A DNA stretch of 64,000 bases from Actinoallomurus sp040655075 (GTDB taxonomy: Bacteria > Actinomycetota > Actinomycetes > Streptosporangiales > Streptosporangiaceae), in assembly GCF_040655075.1 (NCBI RefSeq), contig NZ_JBFAJC010000008.1, positions 124,001 through 188,000 on the forward strand, given 5' to 3'. Shown one piece after another: positions 24,423-32,479 of the stretch. The notes beneath the pieces were generated by a model, which was not told the DNA's origin, did no database searches, and saw nothing but the letters and a program-made list of their open reading frames with translations. Both the position numbers and the translations under genes were made by a program. The stretch's first letter is position 1. Each line of letters starts with the position of its first letter.

Positions 24423-25484
24423 ATGAAGCGTCCACTCGCCGGACGGGTGCTGCTCGTCGCCGGTCTGTCGGCCGTGGCCCTCGCGGGCTGCAGCACCAGG
24501 GGGGCATCCAACGCCACGGGCGCGAAGGGCACGGAGGCCAAGGTCCCGCTGTCGAACGTGAAGGTCGCCCTCGTACCCGGTGGCGCACATCCGTACTTCC
24601 AGCCGTGGAAGACGGCCGGGCAGAAGGCCAAGACCGACTTCGGGCTCGGCCAGGTGACGTTCAACGAGACCGCCGAGTGGAACCAGGCCAAGCAGAACAG
24701 CCTGCTCGACACGCTGGCGGCTCAGGGGTACAACGCGTTCGGCATCTTCGGCGTCTCGCCGACCGACATCAACAGCACCTTCGCCGAGCTGAAGTCCAAG
24801 GGCTCCACGGTGGCCTCGCTGGGATCCTGCCCGGCCGGGGACGTCGACAAGGCCGACTTCTGCCTGGCCACCGACGTGGAGCAGGCCGCGTACAAGGCCG
24901 CGCAGGCCGACATCAAGGCCATGGGCGGCCACGGGAACCTGGTCCACCTCACCGGCAACAACGTTGACTCCAACACCCAGCGCCGGATCGCCGGCGTGAA
25001 GAAGGCGGTGGCGGAGACCAACGGGCAGGTCAAGCTCCTCACGACGATCACCGACGTCGACACGGACCTGCAGACCGCGCAGCGGGCCGTCTCCGATCTG
25101 CTCACCGCGCACGGCACACAGATCGCCGGGATCGTGACCACCGCCTACAACCCGGCCGTCGCCGCCGCGGCGGGGGTGAAGCGCAACAAGCTGCCCATCA
25201 AGGTCGTCGCCATCGACGACGACCCCAAGATCCTCTCCGGAATCTCCGACGGTTCCGTGGCCGCGACCGTCACCCAGAACCCGGTCGGCCAGGCGTACGT
25301 CGGGTCGTGGGCGCTCGGTCGACTACGGAGCGGGGCGTGCACCGTGCGCAACCCCGGCACGGTGATCGACTCCGGCTCCTTCGTGGTCACCCGCGACAAC
25401 GTGAGCACGTACGACCAGGAGCGGCAGACCAAGACGCAGCAGCTCCTCAAGGCTTTCAAGGACACTGTCCTGTCCTGCTCGTGA
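24423..25484 (+). CDS. CUT2-type sugar ABC transporter substrate-binding lipoprotein
   Basis: A 353-residue protein with a lipoprotein signal ending in VALAGC (Cys at ~24). It belongs to the type 1 periplasmic-binding fold (VKVALVPGGAHPYFQPWKTA, WNQAKQNSLLDTLAAQGYNA, AVAAAAGVKRNKLPIKVVAIDD), the ribose/galactose-binding class that docks to CUT2 permeases. A GGAAAGGTGG ribosome region precedes ATG 24423. First gene of a five-gene operon; the ligand is unknown but probably a sugar or sugar acid handled by the next gene's enzyme. Confidence 0.92.
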   Translation: MKRPLAGRVLLVAGLSAVALAGCSTRGASNATGAKGTEAKVPLSNVKVALVPGGAHPYFQPWKTAGQKAKTDFGLGQVTFNETAEWNQAKQNSLLDTLAAQGYNAFGIFGVSPTDINSTFAELKSKGSTVASLGSCPAGDVDKADFCLATDVEQAAYKAAQADIKAMGGHGNLVHLTGNNVDSNTQRRIAGVKKAVAETNGQVKLLTTITDVDTDLQTAQRAVSDLLTAHGTQIAGIVTTAYNPAVAAAAGVKRNKLPIKVVAIDDDPKILSGISDGSVAATVTQNPVGQAYVGSWALGRLRSGACTVRNPGTVIDSGSFVVTRDNVSTYDQERQTKTQQLLKAFKDTVLSCS

Positions 25485-25509
25485 GATGTGCCCACGGAGG
25501 GAGACCAGC

Positions 25510-26598
25510 GTGACCAAGATCGTCGAAGCGACCGCCTTCCTGGTCGACGTGGAGGTCGAGACCGAGCGCACCGACGCGGTGCAGGCGTTCCTCAAGCAGG
25601 AGACCGTCTTCGTCGAACTGACCACCGATGACGGGAACACCGGGCTCGGCTACTCGTACACGATCGGCACCGGCGGCAGTGCCGTACTGGCGATGCTGCG
25701 GGAGCATCTCCTGCCTCGCCTGCCGGGGCAGGACGCTCGGGAGATCGAGTACCTCTGGCACGACCTGTTCGCGTCCACCCGCGCCACCACGGTGGGGGCG
25801 ATCACCTCGCTGGCCCTCGCGGCGGTGGACACCGCACTGTGGGATCTGCGGTGTAGACGCGCCGGTGAGCCGTTGTGGCGGGTGGCCGGCGGATTCCGCG
25901 CGCAGGTGCCGCTGTACGACACCGAGGGCGGCTGGCTGCACCTGTCCACCGACGACCTCGTCACCGGCGCACTCGCCTCCCAGGCCGCCGGTTGGTCGGG
26001 CATCAAGGTGAAGGTGGGCAAGCCCCGGATCGAGCAGGACGTCGAACGGCTGCGGGCGGTGCGCGACGCCGTCGGCCCCGGGCTGGACATCATGGTCGAC
26101 GCCAACCAGTCGATGACCCGTGCCGAGGCGCGCCGCCGTGCCGCCGCGTTCGAGCCGATCGGCCTCGCCTGGCTCGAGGAGCCGCTTCCCGCCGACGACA
26201 TCGAGGGCCACGTGGCGCTCGCCCGTTCGACCTCCATCCCAATCGCCGTCGGCGAGTCCCTCTACTCGATGGCCCACTTCCGCGACTACCTCGCTCGCGG
26301 CGCGGCCTCCATCATCCAGGTCGACGTGGCTCGCATCGGCGGGATCACACCCTGGCTGAAGGTCGCCCACCTCGCGGAGACGTTCAACGTCGACGTCTGT
26401 CCGCACTTCCTGATGGAGCTGCACGTCAGCCTCGTCGCCGCGGTGCCCAACGGACGCTACGTCGAGCACATCCCGCAACTGCGCGCCCTCACCCACGGCG
26501 AACTGCGCGTCCAGAACGGCCACGCCATCGCCCCTGACACGCCGGGACTGGGCATCGCCTGGAACCGTGACGCGATGGCCGACAGGAGAACGGCATGA
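25510..26598 (+). CDS. Enolase-superfamily enzyme, mandelate racemase subgroup
   Basis: A 362-residue GTG-start protein with the complete catalytic set: the KxK base motif at 166-168 (IKVKVG), metal ligands Asp197 (VDANQS), Glu223 (WLEEPL) and Glu249 (AVGES), Asp272 (VDVARIGG) and His299 (CPHF). The Asp-His dyad plus KxK place it in the mandelate-racemase subgroup, which contains mostly acid-sugar dehydratases and some racemases. No specific substrate can be assigned. It lies between the binding-protein and permease genes and its stop overlaps the next start (ATGA), so it acts on the transported compound. Confidence 0.9.
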   Translation: MTKIVEATAFLVDVEVETERTDAVQAFLKQETVFVELTTDDGNTGLGYSYTIGTGGSAVLAMLREHLLPRLPGQDAREIEYLWHDLFASTRATTVGAITSLALAAVDTALWDLRCRRAGEPLWRVAGGFRAQVPLYDTEGGWLHLSTDDLVTGALASQAAGWSGIKVKVGKPRIEQDVERLRAVRDAVGPGLDIMVDANQSMTRAEARRRAAAFEPIGLAWLEEPLPADDIEGHVALARSTSIPIAVGESLYSMAHFRDYLARGAASIIQVDVARIGGITPWLKVAHLAETFNVDVCPHFLMELHVSLVAAVPNGRYVEHIPQLRALTHGELRVQNGHAIAPDTPGLGIAWNRDAMADRRTA

Positions 26599-27680
26599 GT
26601 ACCTCGTCGACCCGCGAGACCGAGCGGGACCGGCCGGACGGTCCGGCACCCGAAACGGCGATGCCCGCCCGCCGGCTGACGGCCGGAGCGTCCCAGCGGA
26701 TCGGGCTCCTGGTGGCGATCGCGGCTCTCGTGGTCTTCTTCGGTTCCGCTCGGAGCTCGTTCTACAACCAGCAGTTCAGCATCTTCCCGCTGTTGCAGGA
26801 CATCGCCATCTTCACCGTGGTCGGACTGTCCCAGATGGCCGCGCTGTCGATCGGCCACATGAACCTGGCGGTCGGACGCATGGCCGCCTTCTCCGCGATG
26901 TTCATGGGTTTGGCCTTCCAGGATTGGCATCTTCCGTTGTACGCGGGACTGGCGGTCGGGCTGCTCGCCGGCGCCGCCATCGGAGCCCTGACCGGCTGGG
27001 TGATCAGCACGACCGGGGTGAACTCGTTCGTGGTCACCCTGGCGATGGACTTCGCGCTGCTGGGCCTGGTCTCGTTGGTCTACTCCCAGTTCACCACCGC
27101 CGCGGCGTTCACGGCGAAGCCCGTCGGCATGGAGGGGCTGCGCACGTACTCGCTGGCGGACCTCTGCGCGGGCCCCGTCTGCGGCTCGCCCGCGGTGCCG
27201 CAGATCCTGCTGTTCACCGTCGTCGCGATGCTGCTGGTCGGCTACCTGTACGCCAGGAGCCGGACGGGCCGCGAACTGCTCCTCGTCGGCTCGAACATCA
27301 CCGCGGCCCGGCTGTCGGGCATCCCGGCCGGGCGGCGGGTCGTCTTCGCACACGCGCTGTCCGGGACGCTCGCCGCCCTCGCGGGCTTCATGCTCGCCGT
27401 CACGAGCGGCTCCTTCACCGCGGGCATCGGCGCGGAGTTCATGATTCCCTCCTTCCTCGGCCCGGTCCTCGGCGGCACGCTGCTCACCGGCGGTGGCGTC
27501 TCCGTGATCGGGACCCTGCTCGGCACCTCGCTCGTCCAGGTGATCCATCAAGGGCTCACCACCATGGGCATCGGCCTGGAGAGCCTGAACATCTACCTCG
27601 GCGTGATTCTGCTGCTCGCGCTGTCCACCGACCGCATCAGGTCTCTGGTCGTCACGCGAAGGGCGGCGGCAGCCCGATGA
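26595..27680 (+). CDS. CUT2 ABC transporter permease (RbsC-like), first
   Basis: A 361-residue membrane protein with 8-10 hydrophobic segments and the branched-chain/ribose permease signatures LSIGHMNLAVGRMAAFSAM and NITAARLSGIPAGRRVVFAH, where the second is the cytoplasmic coupling loop. Its start overlaps the stop of the enzyme gene by 4 nt and its stop overlaps the next permease by 4 nt. With the second permease it should form a heterodimeric channel. Confidence 0.92.
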   Translation: MSTSSTRETERDRPDGPAPETAMPARRLTAGASQRIGLLVAIAALVVFFGSARSSFYNQQFSIFPLLQDIAIFTVVGLSQMAALSIGHMNLAVGRMAAFSAMFMGLAFQDWHLPLYAGLAVGLLAGAAIGALTGWVISTTGVNSFVVTLAMDFALLGLVSLVYSQFTTAAAFTAKPVGMEGLRTYSLADLCAGPVCGSPAVPQILLFTVVAMLLVGYLYARSRTGRELLLVGSNITAARLSGIPAGRRVVFAHALSGTLAALAGFMLAVTSGSFTAGIGAEFMIPSFLGPVLGGTLLTGGGVSVIGTLLGTSLVQVIHQGLTTMGIGLESLNIYLGVILLLALSTDRIRSLVVTRRAAAAR

Positions 27681-28711
27681 GCGCTTCCGCACGCGGCCGG
27701 GCCACCCGGTTCACCCGCTCCGCCGAGATGACGCTGCTCGTCGTCGGCGTGCTGGGATCCGCCGCTCTCGTGGCCGGTTCCCACGGCAGCCTGCTGCACG
27801 GCAACGCCATCCGCGGCGTACTGACGTATCTCACCGTCCCCGTCCTCATCGGGCTGGCCCAGCTCGTGGTGCTGGCCGTCGGCCAGATGAACCTCTCGGT
27901 CGGTGCGCTCGGCGGCTTCCTGGCGGTGGCCATCGCCGTGCTCATGGCCGACCACGGTGTGCCCGCCCCGGTCGCGATCCTGGTCGCGCTGGCCGCCGGC
28001 ACTCTGCTCGGCGCGGCCAACGGACTGCTGGTCGTGGCCACCCGCATCAACGGGTTCATCGTCACCCTGGCGACGATGACGATCCTGGGCGGCCTGCAGT
28101 ACCGGCTCGCCGGCACGCGCACGATCGACCTCGGCTCATCCGGCCTCACCCGGTTCGGCGACATGTCGGTGCTGAACATCCCGGTGATCTTCCTGCTCGC
28201 GCTGGCCATCGCCGGGCTGCTGGCCTTCTTCCTGCGCCGAGTGCCGACCGGACGCCGCATGCTGGCCAGCGGCGGCAACCCCCTGGCCGCACGGCTGTCC
28301 GGCATCTCCAACGACCGCAGCCTCATCGTGGCCCACGCCCTGTCGGGGCTGATCACCGGCATCGCCGCCGTCCTCACCGTCGCCTCGGCTCCCGGAGTCA
28401 ACGAGAGCATCGGCGGAGACTGGCTGCTGCCCAGTTTCGCCGCCCCCATCATCGGTGGCGCGGCGCTGGCCGGCGGCTCGGTCTCCGTGCTCGGCGCCGT
28501 GCTCGCCGCGTTCATCGTCCGCCTCGTGGACGTCGCGCGAGCGCAGTACTCCCTCGACCCGAGCTGGGTCAACTTCACCGTAGGGGCCATCGTCCTCGGC
28601 ACCGTCGTCATCGGCCGGATCCGGCAGGCGCGGCAGGCCAGGAGCACGCCACGACGATCAGCCGGGGCCACCGGGGACAAGTACGTACCAACGGCCAGGA
28701 GCACATCGTGA
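27677..28711 (+). CDS. CUT2 ABC transporter permease (RbsC-like), second
   Basis: A 344-residue homologue of the preceding permease with LAVGQMNLSVGALGGFLAVA, NGFIVTLATMTILGGLQYRL and the coupling loop GGNPLAARLSGISNDRSLIV. The start ATG 27677 overlaps the previous stop and the end overlaps the GTG start of the ATPase gene (GTGA), so all are translationally coupled. Two distinct permeases in one operon indicate a heterodimer, as in several CUT2 systems. Confidence 0.92.
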   Translation: MSASARGRATRFTRSAEMTLLVVGVLGSAALVAGSHGSLLHGNAIRGVLTYLTVPVLIGLAQLVVLAVGQMNLSVGALGGFLAVAIAVLMADHGVPAPVAILVALAAGTLLGAANGLLVVATRINGFIVTLATMTILGGLQYRLAGTRTIDLGSSGLTRFGDMSVLNIPVIFLLALAIAGLLAFFLRRVPTGRRMLASGGNPLAARLSGISNDRSLIVAHALSGLITGIAAVLTVASAPGVNESIGGDWLLPSFAAPIIGGAALAGGSVSVLGAVLAAFIVRLVDVARAQYSLDPSWVNFTVGAIVLGTVVIGRIRQARQARSTPRRSAGATGDKYVPTARSTS

Positions 28712-30267
28712 CCGACAACGCGGCGGCCGCCGTCACACCGCCGGCCCTCCTCGCGGACCGGCTCGTCAAGACCTTCCCCGGCGTACGGGCGCTGGACGGT
28801 GCCACCCTGCGCATGGAGTCCGGATCGGTGCACGCGTTGCTCGGCGAGAACGGCGCCGGGAAGTCGACCCTCATCAAGGTCGTGACCGGGCTCTATCGGC
28901 CCGATGGCGGCGGCCTCGCGGTGCAGGGACGGCCGGCCGTCTTCTCCTCCCCGCACGACGCGGTGCGGGCCGGGATCTCCGTGGTCCACCAGGAGCGCAA
29001 CGTGATCCCCGAGTTCTCCGTCGCCGAGAACATCACCCTGCGGCAGATCCCGGTACGAGGCCGCCTGGTGGACCGCGACCAGATGCGCCGGCAGGCCCGC
29101 CGATGCCTGGACCTCCTCGACGTGGACCTGGACGTCGACGCCCCGGTGAAGACGCTCTCACCGGCGCAGATCCAGTTGGTCGAGATCGCCAAAGCGCTCT
29201 CGACCGACAGCAGGGTGCTGTTGCTGGACGAGCCGACCTCGGCGCTCACCCTCCAGGAGACCGAACGGCTCCTGCAGGTCATCGGGCGCCTGCGGGATCA
29301 GGGCACCGCGATCCTGCTCGTCAGCCACAAACTGGAGGAGGTCTTCGCCGTCTGCGACACCGTCACGGTGCTGCGCGACGGCGCCTCCGTACTCGAGGCG
29401 GCACCGGTCGCCGAATACACCAGGGACGAGATCGTCGGCCTCATGGTGGGCCGCAGCCACACCGGCGACGCCTTCGCCCCGCGTACGGTCGACCCCGACG
29501 GCCCCCCGGCACTGGAACTGGACGCGATATCCACCGCCGCCGGCCACCGGAACATCTCCCTCGACGTACGCCGCGGGGAGATCGTGGGCCTCTACGGGCT
29601 CGTCGGCGCCGGGCGTACCGAACTGGCCAAGGCACTGCTGGGCCTCGATCGGGTGGTCTCCGGAACGATCCGCGTGCACGGCGAGCCGGCCCGCATCCAC
29701 GACGTGGGCCAGGCCCTGGGCCGCCACCGCATCGGCTATGTGCCGGAGAACCGCAAAGAGGAGGGGCTCTTCCTCGACCAACCGCTGACGAGGAACATCG
29801 CCGTCACCGTATGGGCCCGGATCCGGCGAGCCCTCGGGTACATCCCGCCGCACCGCGAGCAGGACCTCGTACGGGAGTACACCGAACGGCTCGGCATCCG
29901 GACCGCCGGACCCCGGCAGCTCGCCGGGCAACTCTCCGGCGGCAATCAGCAGAAGGTCAGCCTCGCCAAGTGGCTCGCCGCGAAGACCGAGATCCTCATC
30001 ATCGACGAGCCGACCGTCGGCATCGACATCCGGACCAAGGCCGCCTTCCACCAGCTGATCTGGCGACTGGCCGCGGACGGGCTCGCCATCCTGCTGATCA
30101 CCAGCGACCTCTCGGAGATGGTCACCCTCGCGGATCGCATCACGGTGATGCGCGACTTCGAGATCGCCGGCGGCGTGCCCAACAACCATGAGTACGAGCC
30201 GATGAGCCAGGCCGTCATCCGGCTCATCCACGGTGCCGCATCCGGCCCCGTGGTGGGGACGAGGTGA
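28708..30267 (+). CDS. CUT2 sugar ABC transporter ATPase with two nucleotide-binding domains
   Basis: A 519-residue protein with tandem ABC domains. Domain 1 has Walker A GENGAGKST (46-54), LSPAQIQLVEIAKAL in place of the LSGGQ signature and VLLLDEPTSAL Walker B. Domain 2 has the degenerate Walker A GLVGAGRTEL, the canonical signature LSGGNQQKVSLAKWLA and IIDEPTVGID. This asymmetry is normal for RbsA/MglA-type ATPases. GTG start overlaps the preceding stop. Last gene of the operon. Confidence 0.95.
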   Translation: MTDNAAAAVTPPALLADRLVKTFPGVRALDGATLRMESGSVHALLGENGAGKSTLIKVVTGLYRPDGGGLAVQGRPAVFSSPHDAVRAGISVVHQERNVIPEFSVAENITLRQIPVRGRLVDRDQMRRQARRCLDLLDVDLDVDAPVKTLSPAQIQLVEIAKALSTDSRVLLLDEPTSALTLQETERLLQVIGRLRDQGTAILLVSHKLEEVFAVCDTVTVLRDGASVLEAAPVAEYTRDEIVGLMVGRSHTGDAFAPRTVDPDGPPALELDAISTAAGHRNISLDVRRGEIVGLYGLVGAGRTELAKALLGLDRVVSGTIRVHGEPARIHDVGQALGRHRIGYVPENRKEEGLFLDQPLTRNIAVTVWARIRRALGYIPPHREQDLVREYTERLGIRTAGPRQLAGQLSGGNQQKVSLAKWLAAKTEILIIDEPTVGIDIRTKAAFHQLIWRLAADGLAILLITSDLSEMVTLADRITVMRDFEIAGGVPNNHEYEPMSQAVIRLIHGAASGPVVGTR

Positions 30268-30311
30268 ACGCCGTGCCACCGCGGGGCCGCGCTTCGGGCC
30301 TCTCCGGCCTG

Positions 30312-30620
30312 TTAGGGCAGCGTGGCGAAAGAGTCGGCGTGTGTGGCAGCGGTGCCCGCCCTGATGAAGGCGGCCGTGATGGCACTGTGGGCTCGTCCTG
30401 CCCTGGCGGCCGTGGTGCCTTCGTCTTCATTCGGTACTCTGCCGAGCCGGTCGGGCGTTTCAGTGAAGAAATCCGCGATTGCCAGCCGGGCAATCTCGGC
30501 GCGCGACACGTTCGGCTGCGGACGCACGCGGGTCTGTGTCGCCGCGTATGCCGGTGCTGCCGCCCCGATGATCACGGTAGCCAGTGCGGCACCTGCCAGG
30601 ATCGTCCGTGTCATTCCCAT
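30312..30620 (-). CDS. Small secreted protein of unknown function
   Basis: A 102-residue protein that starts MGMTRTILAGAALATVIIGA and ends its signal at AYA-A (~27). The mature part is ~75 residues, without cysteines, helical in appearance (NVSRAEIARLAIADFFTETP), with a predominance of Ala and Thr. A GGGGGA ribosome site precedes ATG 30620. It faces the end of the CUT2 operon with a 44-bp gap. No family recognised. Confidence 0.6.
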   Translation of the reverse strand: MGMTRTILAGAALATVIIGAAAPAYAATQTRVRPQPNVSRAEIARLAIADFFTETPDRLGRVPNEDEGTTAARAGRAHSAITAAFIRAGTAATHADSFATLP

Positions 30621-30910
30621 TTTATCCCCCAGGTATTTGGCGGAGCAGGGCTCTGGTCTGCTCCCGGCATCGCCACCTTTCGGTGATTACCCAGATATGC
30701 CGCCCGTGTCGACGTGGTCGGCTCAACTGGAGAAAGATTTACTCGACATTATTTCCATAGATCATTACATCTCTATTTGGCGGCTAAATGGGATTAATTA
30801 CCTTCGTGCGCGCAAGAAACGCCGCGCTGTGGGGCCACGCTCCGCGACCCTTCCCGCGGTTACGGTGAGATGGGACGCGGAGCGCATCGTGCCCGGGTCG
30901 GACGGGGCGG
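30621..30910. other. AT-rich intergenic region
   Basis: A 290-bp gap between the GH29 stop and the small secreted gene start. The part 30735-30805 is markedly AT-rich for this window (for example GATTTACTCGACATTATTTC). It must contain the promoter of the secreted-protein gene. I see no clear hairpin or coding remnant. Confidence 0.5.
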
Positions 30911-32419
30911 TCAGGCGGGGCGGGGGCGGCGGTCGGTGCCGCCGCAGTCGAACTGGCCGGCGATGGCGGCGCCACCGCCGACGGCGGACAGTGCCTCCAC
31001 CCGGACGTACCGGGCCGTCGCGGGCTTGAACCGGGTGTGCTTCAGGGTGTGGTCGGCGGCCCAGGTGCCCTTCGCCACCGGCCTGAAGGTCGTGCCGTCG
31101 ACGCTGACGGAGACGCGGAAGGCGGTGATGTTCCCGGTGGTGACGAACTCGTCGAACGAGTACGGGGTCGCCGTGTCCTGCCGGGGCAGGTAGGTGAGCG
31201 TGTCCAGGCCCGCGTAGCGCCGCCCCAGGTCCAGGGTGATCGCCTGCGGCAGCGGGTCCGTGGTCGTCCAGAGGGTCTGGTCGGCCTGGCCGTTCCAGCC
31301 GTAGTCGCTGTGGCCGTCCACGGCCTTGGCCGCGTCACCGCTGGTCGCGGTGGCCGACACGGGCGTGAGCGGATGGCGCAGGACGTCCGGCTGGGCGGGC
31401 AGCGGTGGGCGGGAGAGGTCCGGCCGCCAGCGACTCCCGACGTCCTTCAACACGGTGACGACGGTGTCGTCGAGGAGGCCGTCGGTGTTGGGCGGGCAGT
31501 TGAGGATGAAGGTCGCGTACCGGGGTTCGAGGACCTTCAGGTGACCGTCGACGATCTGGTCGGCCGACAGCAGGTTCGACGGGGTCGACGGGTGCCAGAA
31601 CCAGCCGGACGGCGAGATGGTCTGGCCCTGGGAGGCGGCGTAGGTGTTGCCGGGCGGGCAGAAGACGCCGCCCTTCGGCTCTTCGAAGAACAGCAGCTCA
31701 GAGTGCCACGGCACGGTGAGCCCGTTGAGGTCCAGGACGAGGCAGTCGGGCTGGATCGAGGCGACGTGCTCGCGGATCTCGGAGAACGGCAGTGACTGCT
31801 GGCCGAACGCCCAGTGCCACGCCCACCCGTCGAAGATCAGGACCGGGATCCGCCCGTACCGGGTGAGCAGCTCGGTGAGCTGGTTCTTGACGAACTCGAT
31901 GTTCGCCCGGGTGATCGGCGGGTGGTCGTCGAACCCGGACGGCCCGACGCCGTTGGTGCGGTCCCAGATCGAGAAGTACAGGCAGGGCGTGACGCCGCGG
32001 GAGCGGAAGGCGTCCATGTACTCGCGTACGATGTCGCGTTTGACCGGGCTGCTTGCGACGGAGTACTTCGTGTACTTCGACGGCCACAGGCAGAAGCCGT
32101 CGTGGTGCTTGGCAGTGAGTACCGCGAACCGCATCCCGGCGGCCTTGGCGGCGTCGGCCCACTGGCCGCAGTCCAGCTTGGCCGGGTTGAAGGACATCGG
32201 GTCCTGTTTCGGGTCCACCCACTCGGCGTCGTGGAAGGTGCCCATGTTGAAGTGCAGGAACATGCCGAAGCGCCAGTCGACGAAGCGGCGCTGCAGCGCA
32301 TGGCGGTTGCCGAGGGACGCGGCGGAGGCGGGCGCGGCGGTCAGGGGGAGGGCGGCCGCTCCGGCCGCCGTGGCGGTGGCGGCCAGGAAGGCGCGCCGGC
32401 TCGGGATCTGCGAGGTCAT
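30911..32419 (-). CDS. GH29 alpha-L-fucosidase with C-terminal F5/8-type module, Tat-exported
   Basis: A 502-residue protein. The SRRAFLAA twin-arginine signal (7-14) and AxA site near 32 indicate folded export by Tat. The GH29 catalytic domain spans ~45-345: RFGMFLHFNMGTF, AVLTAKHHDGFCLWPSKYT, and the presumed nucleophile Asp197 in LIFDGWAWHW. The tail (~360-500) is a discoidin/F5-8 or CBM32-like domain (DPLPQAITLDLGRRYAGLDT, ARYVRVEALSAVGG). It removes terminal alpha-L-fucose. It is the last of the minus-strand glycosidase genes; a strong hairpin separates it from GH35. Confidence 0.92.
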   Translation of the reverse strand: MTSQIPSRRAFLAATATAAGAAALPLTAAPASAASLGNRHALQRRFVDWRFGMFLHFNMGTFHDAEWVDPKQDPMSFNPAKLDCGQWADAAKAAGMRFAVLTAKHHDGFCLWPSKYTKYSVASSPVKRDIVREYMDAFRSRGVTPCLYFSIWDRTNGVGPSGFDDHPPITRANIEFVKNQLTELLTRYGRIPVLIFDGWAWHWAFGQQSLPFSEIREHVASIQPDCLVLDLNGLTVPWHSELLFFEEPKGGVFCPPGNTYAASQGQTISPSGWFWHPSTPSNLLSADQIVDGHLKVLEPRYATFILNCPPNTDGLLDDTVVTVLKDVGSRWRPDLSRPPLPAQPDVLRHPLTPVSATATSGDAAKAVDGHSDYGWNGQADQTLWTTTDPLPQAITLDLGRRYAGLDTLTYLPRQDTATPYSFDEFVTTGNITAFRVSVSVDGTTFRPVAKGTWAADHTLKHTRFKPATARYVRVEALSAVGGGAAIAGQFDCGGTDRRPRPA

Positions 32420-32439
32420 CGGTCGATTCCCTTTCCGGG

Positions 32440-32469
32440 CCCGTGGCCGGGCGGCGACCCGGCCACGGG
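32440..32469 (-). terminator. Hairpin between GH35 and GH29 genes
   Basis: CCCGTGGCCGGG and CCCGGCCACGGG form a perfect 12-bp stem with a 6-nt loop, 11 bp after the GH35 stop and 21 bp before the GH29 start. No U-tract follows, so it may be a weak terminator or an mRNA-stabilising hairpin that sets the relative output of GH29. Confidence 0.65.
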
Positions 32470-32479
32470 TCCGCGGAGA

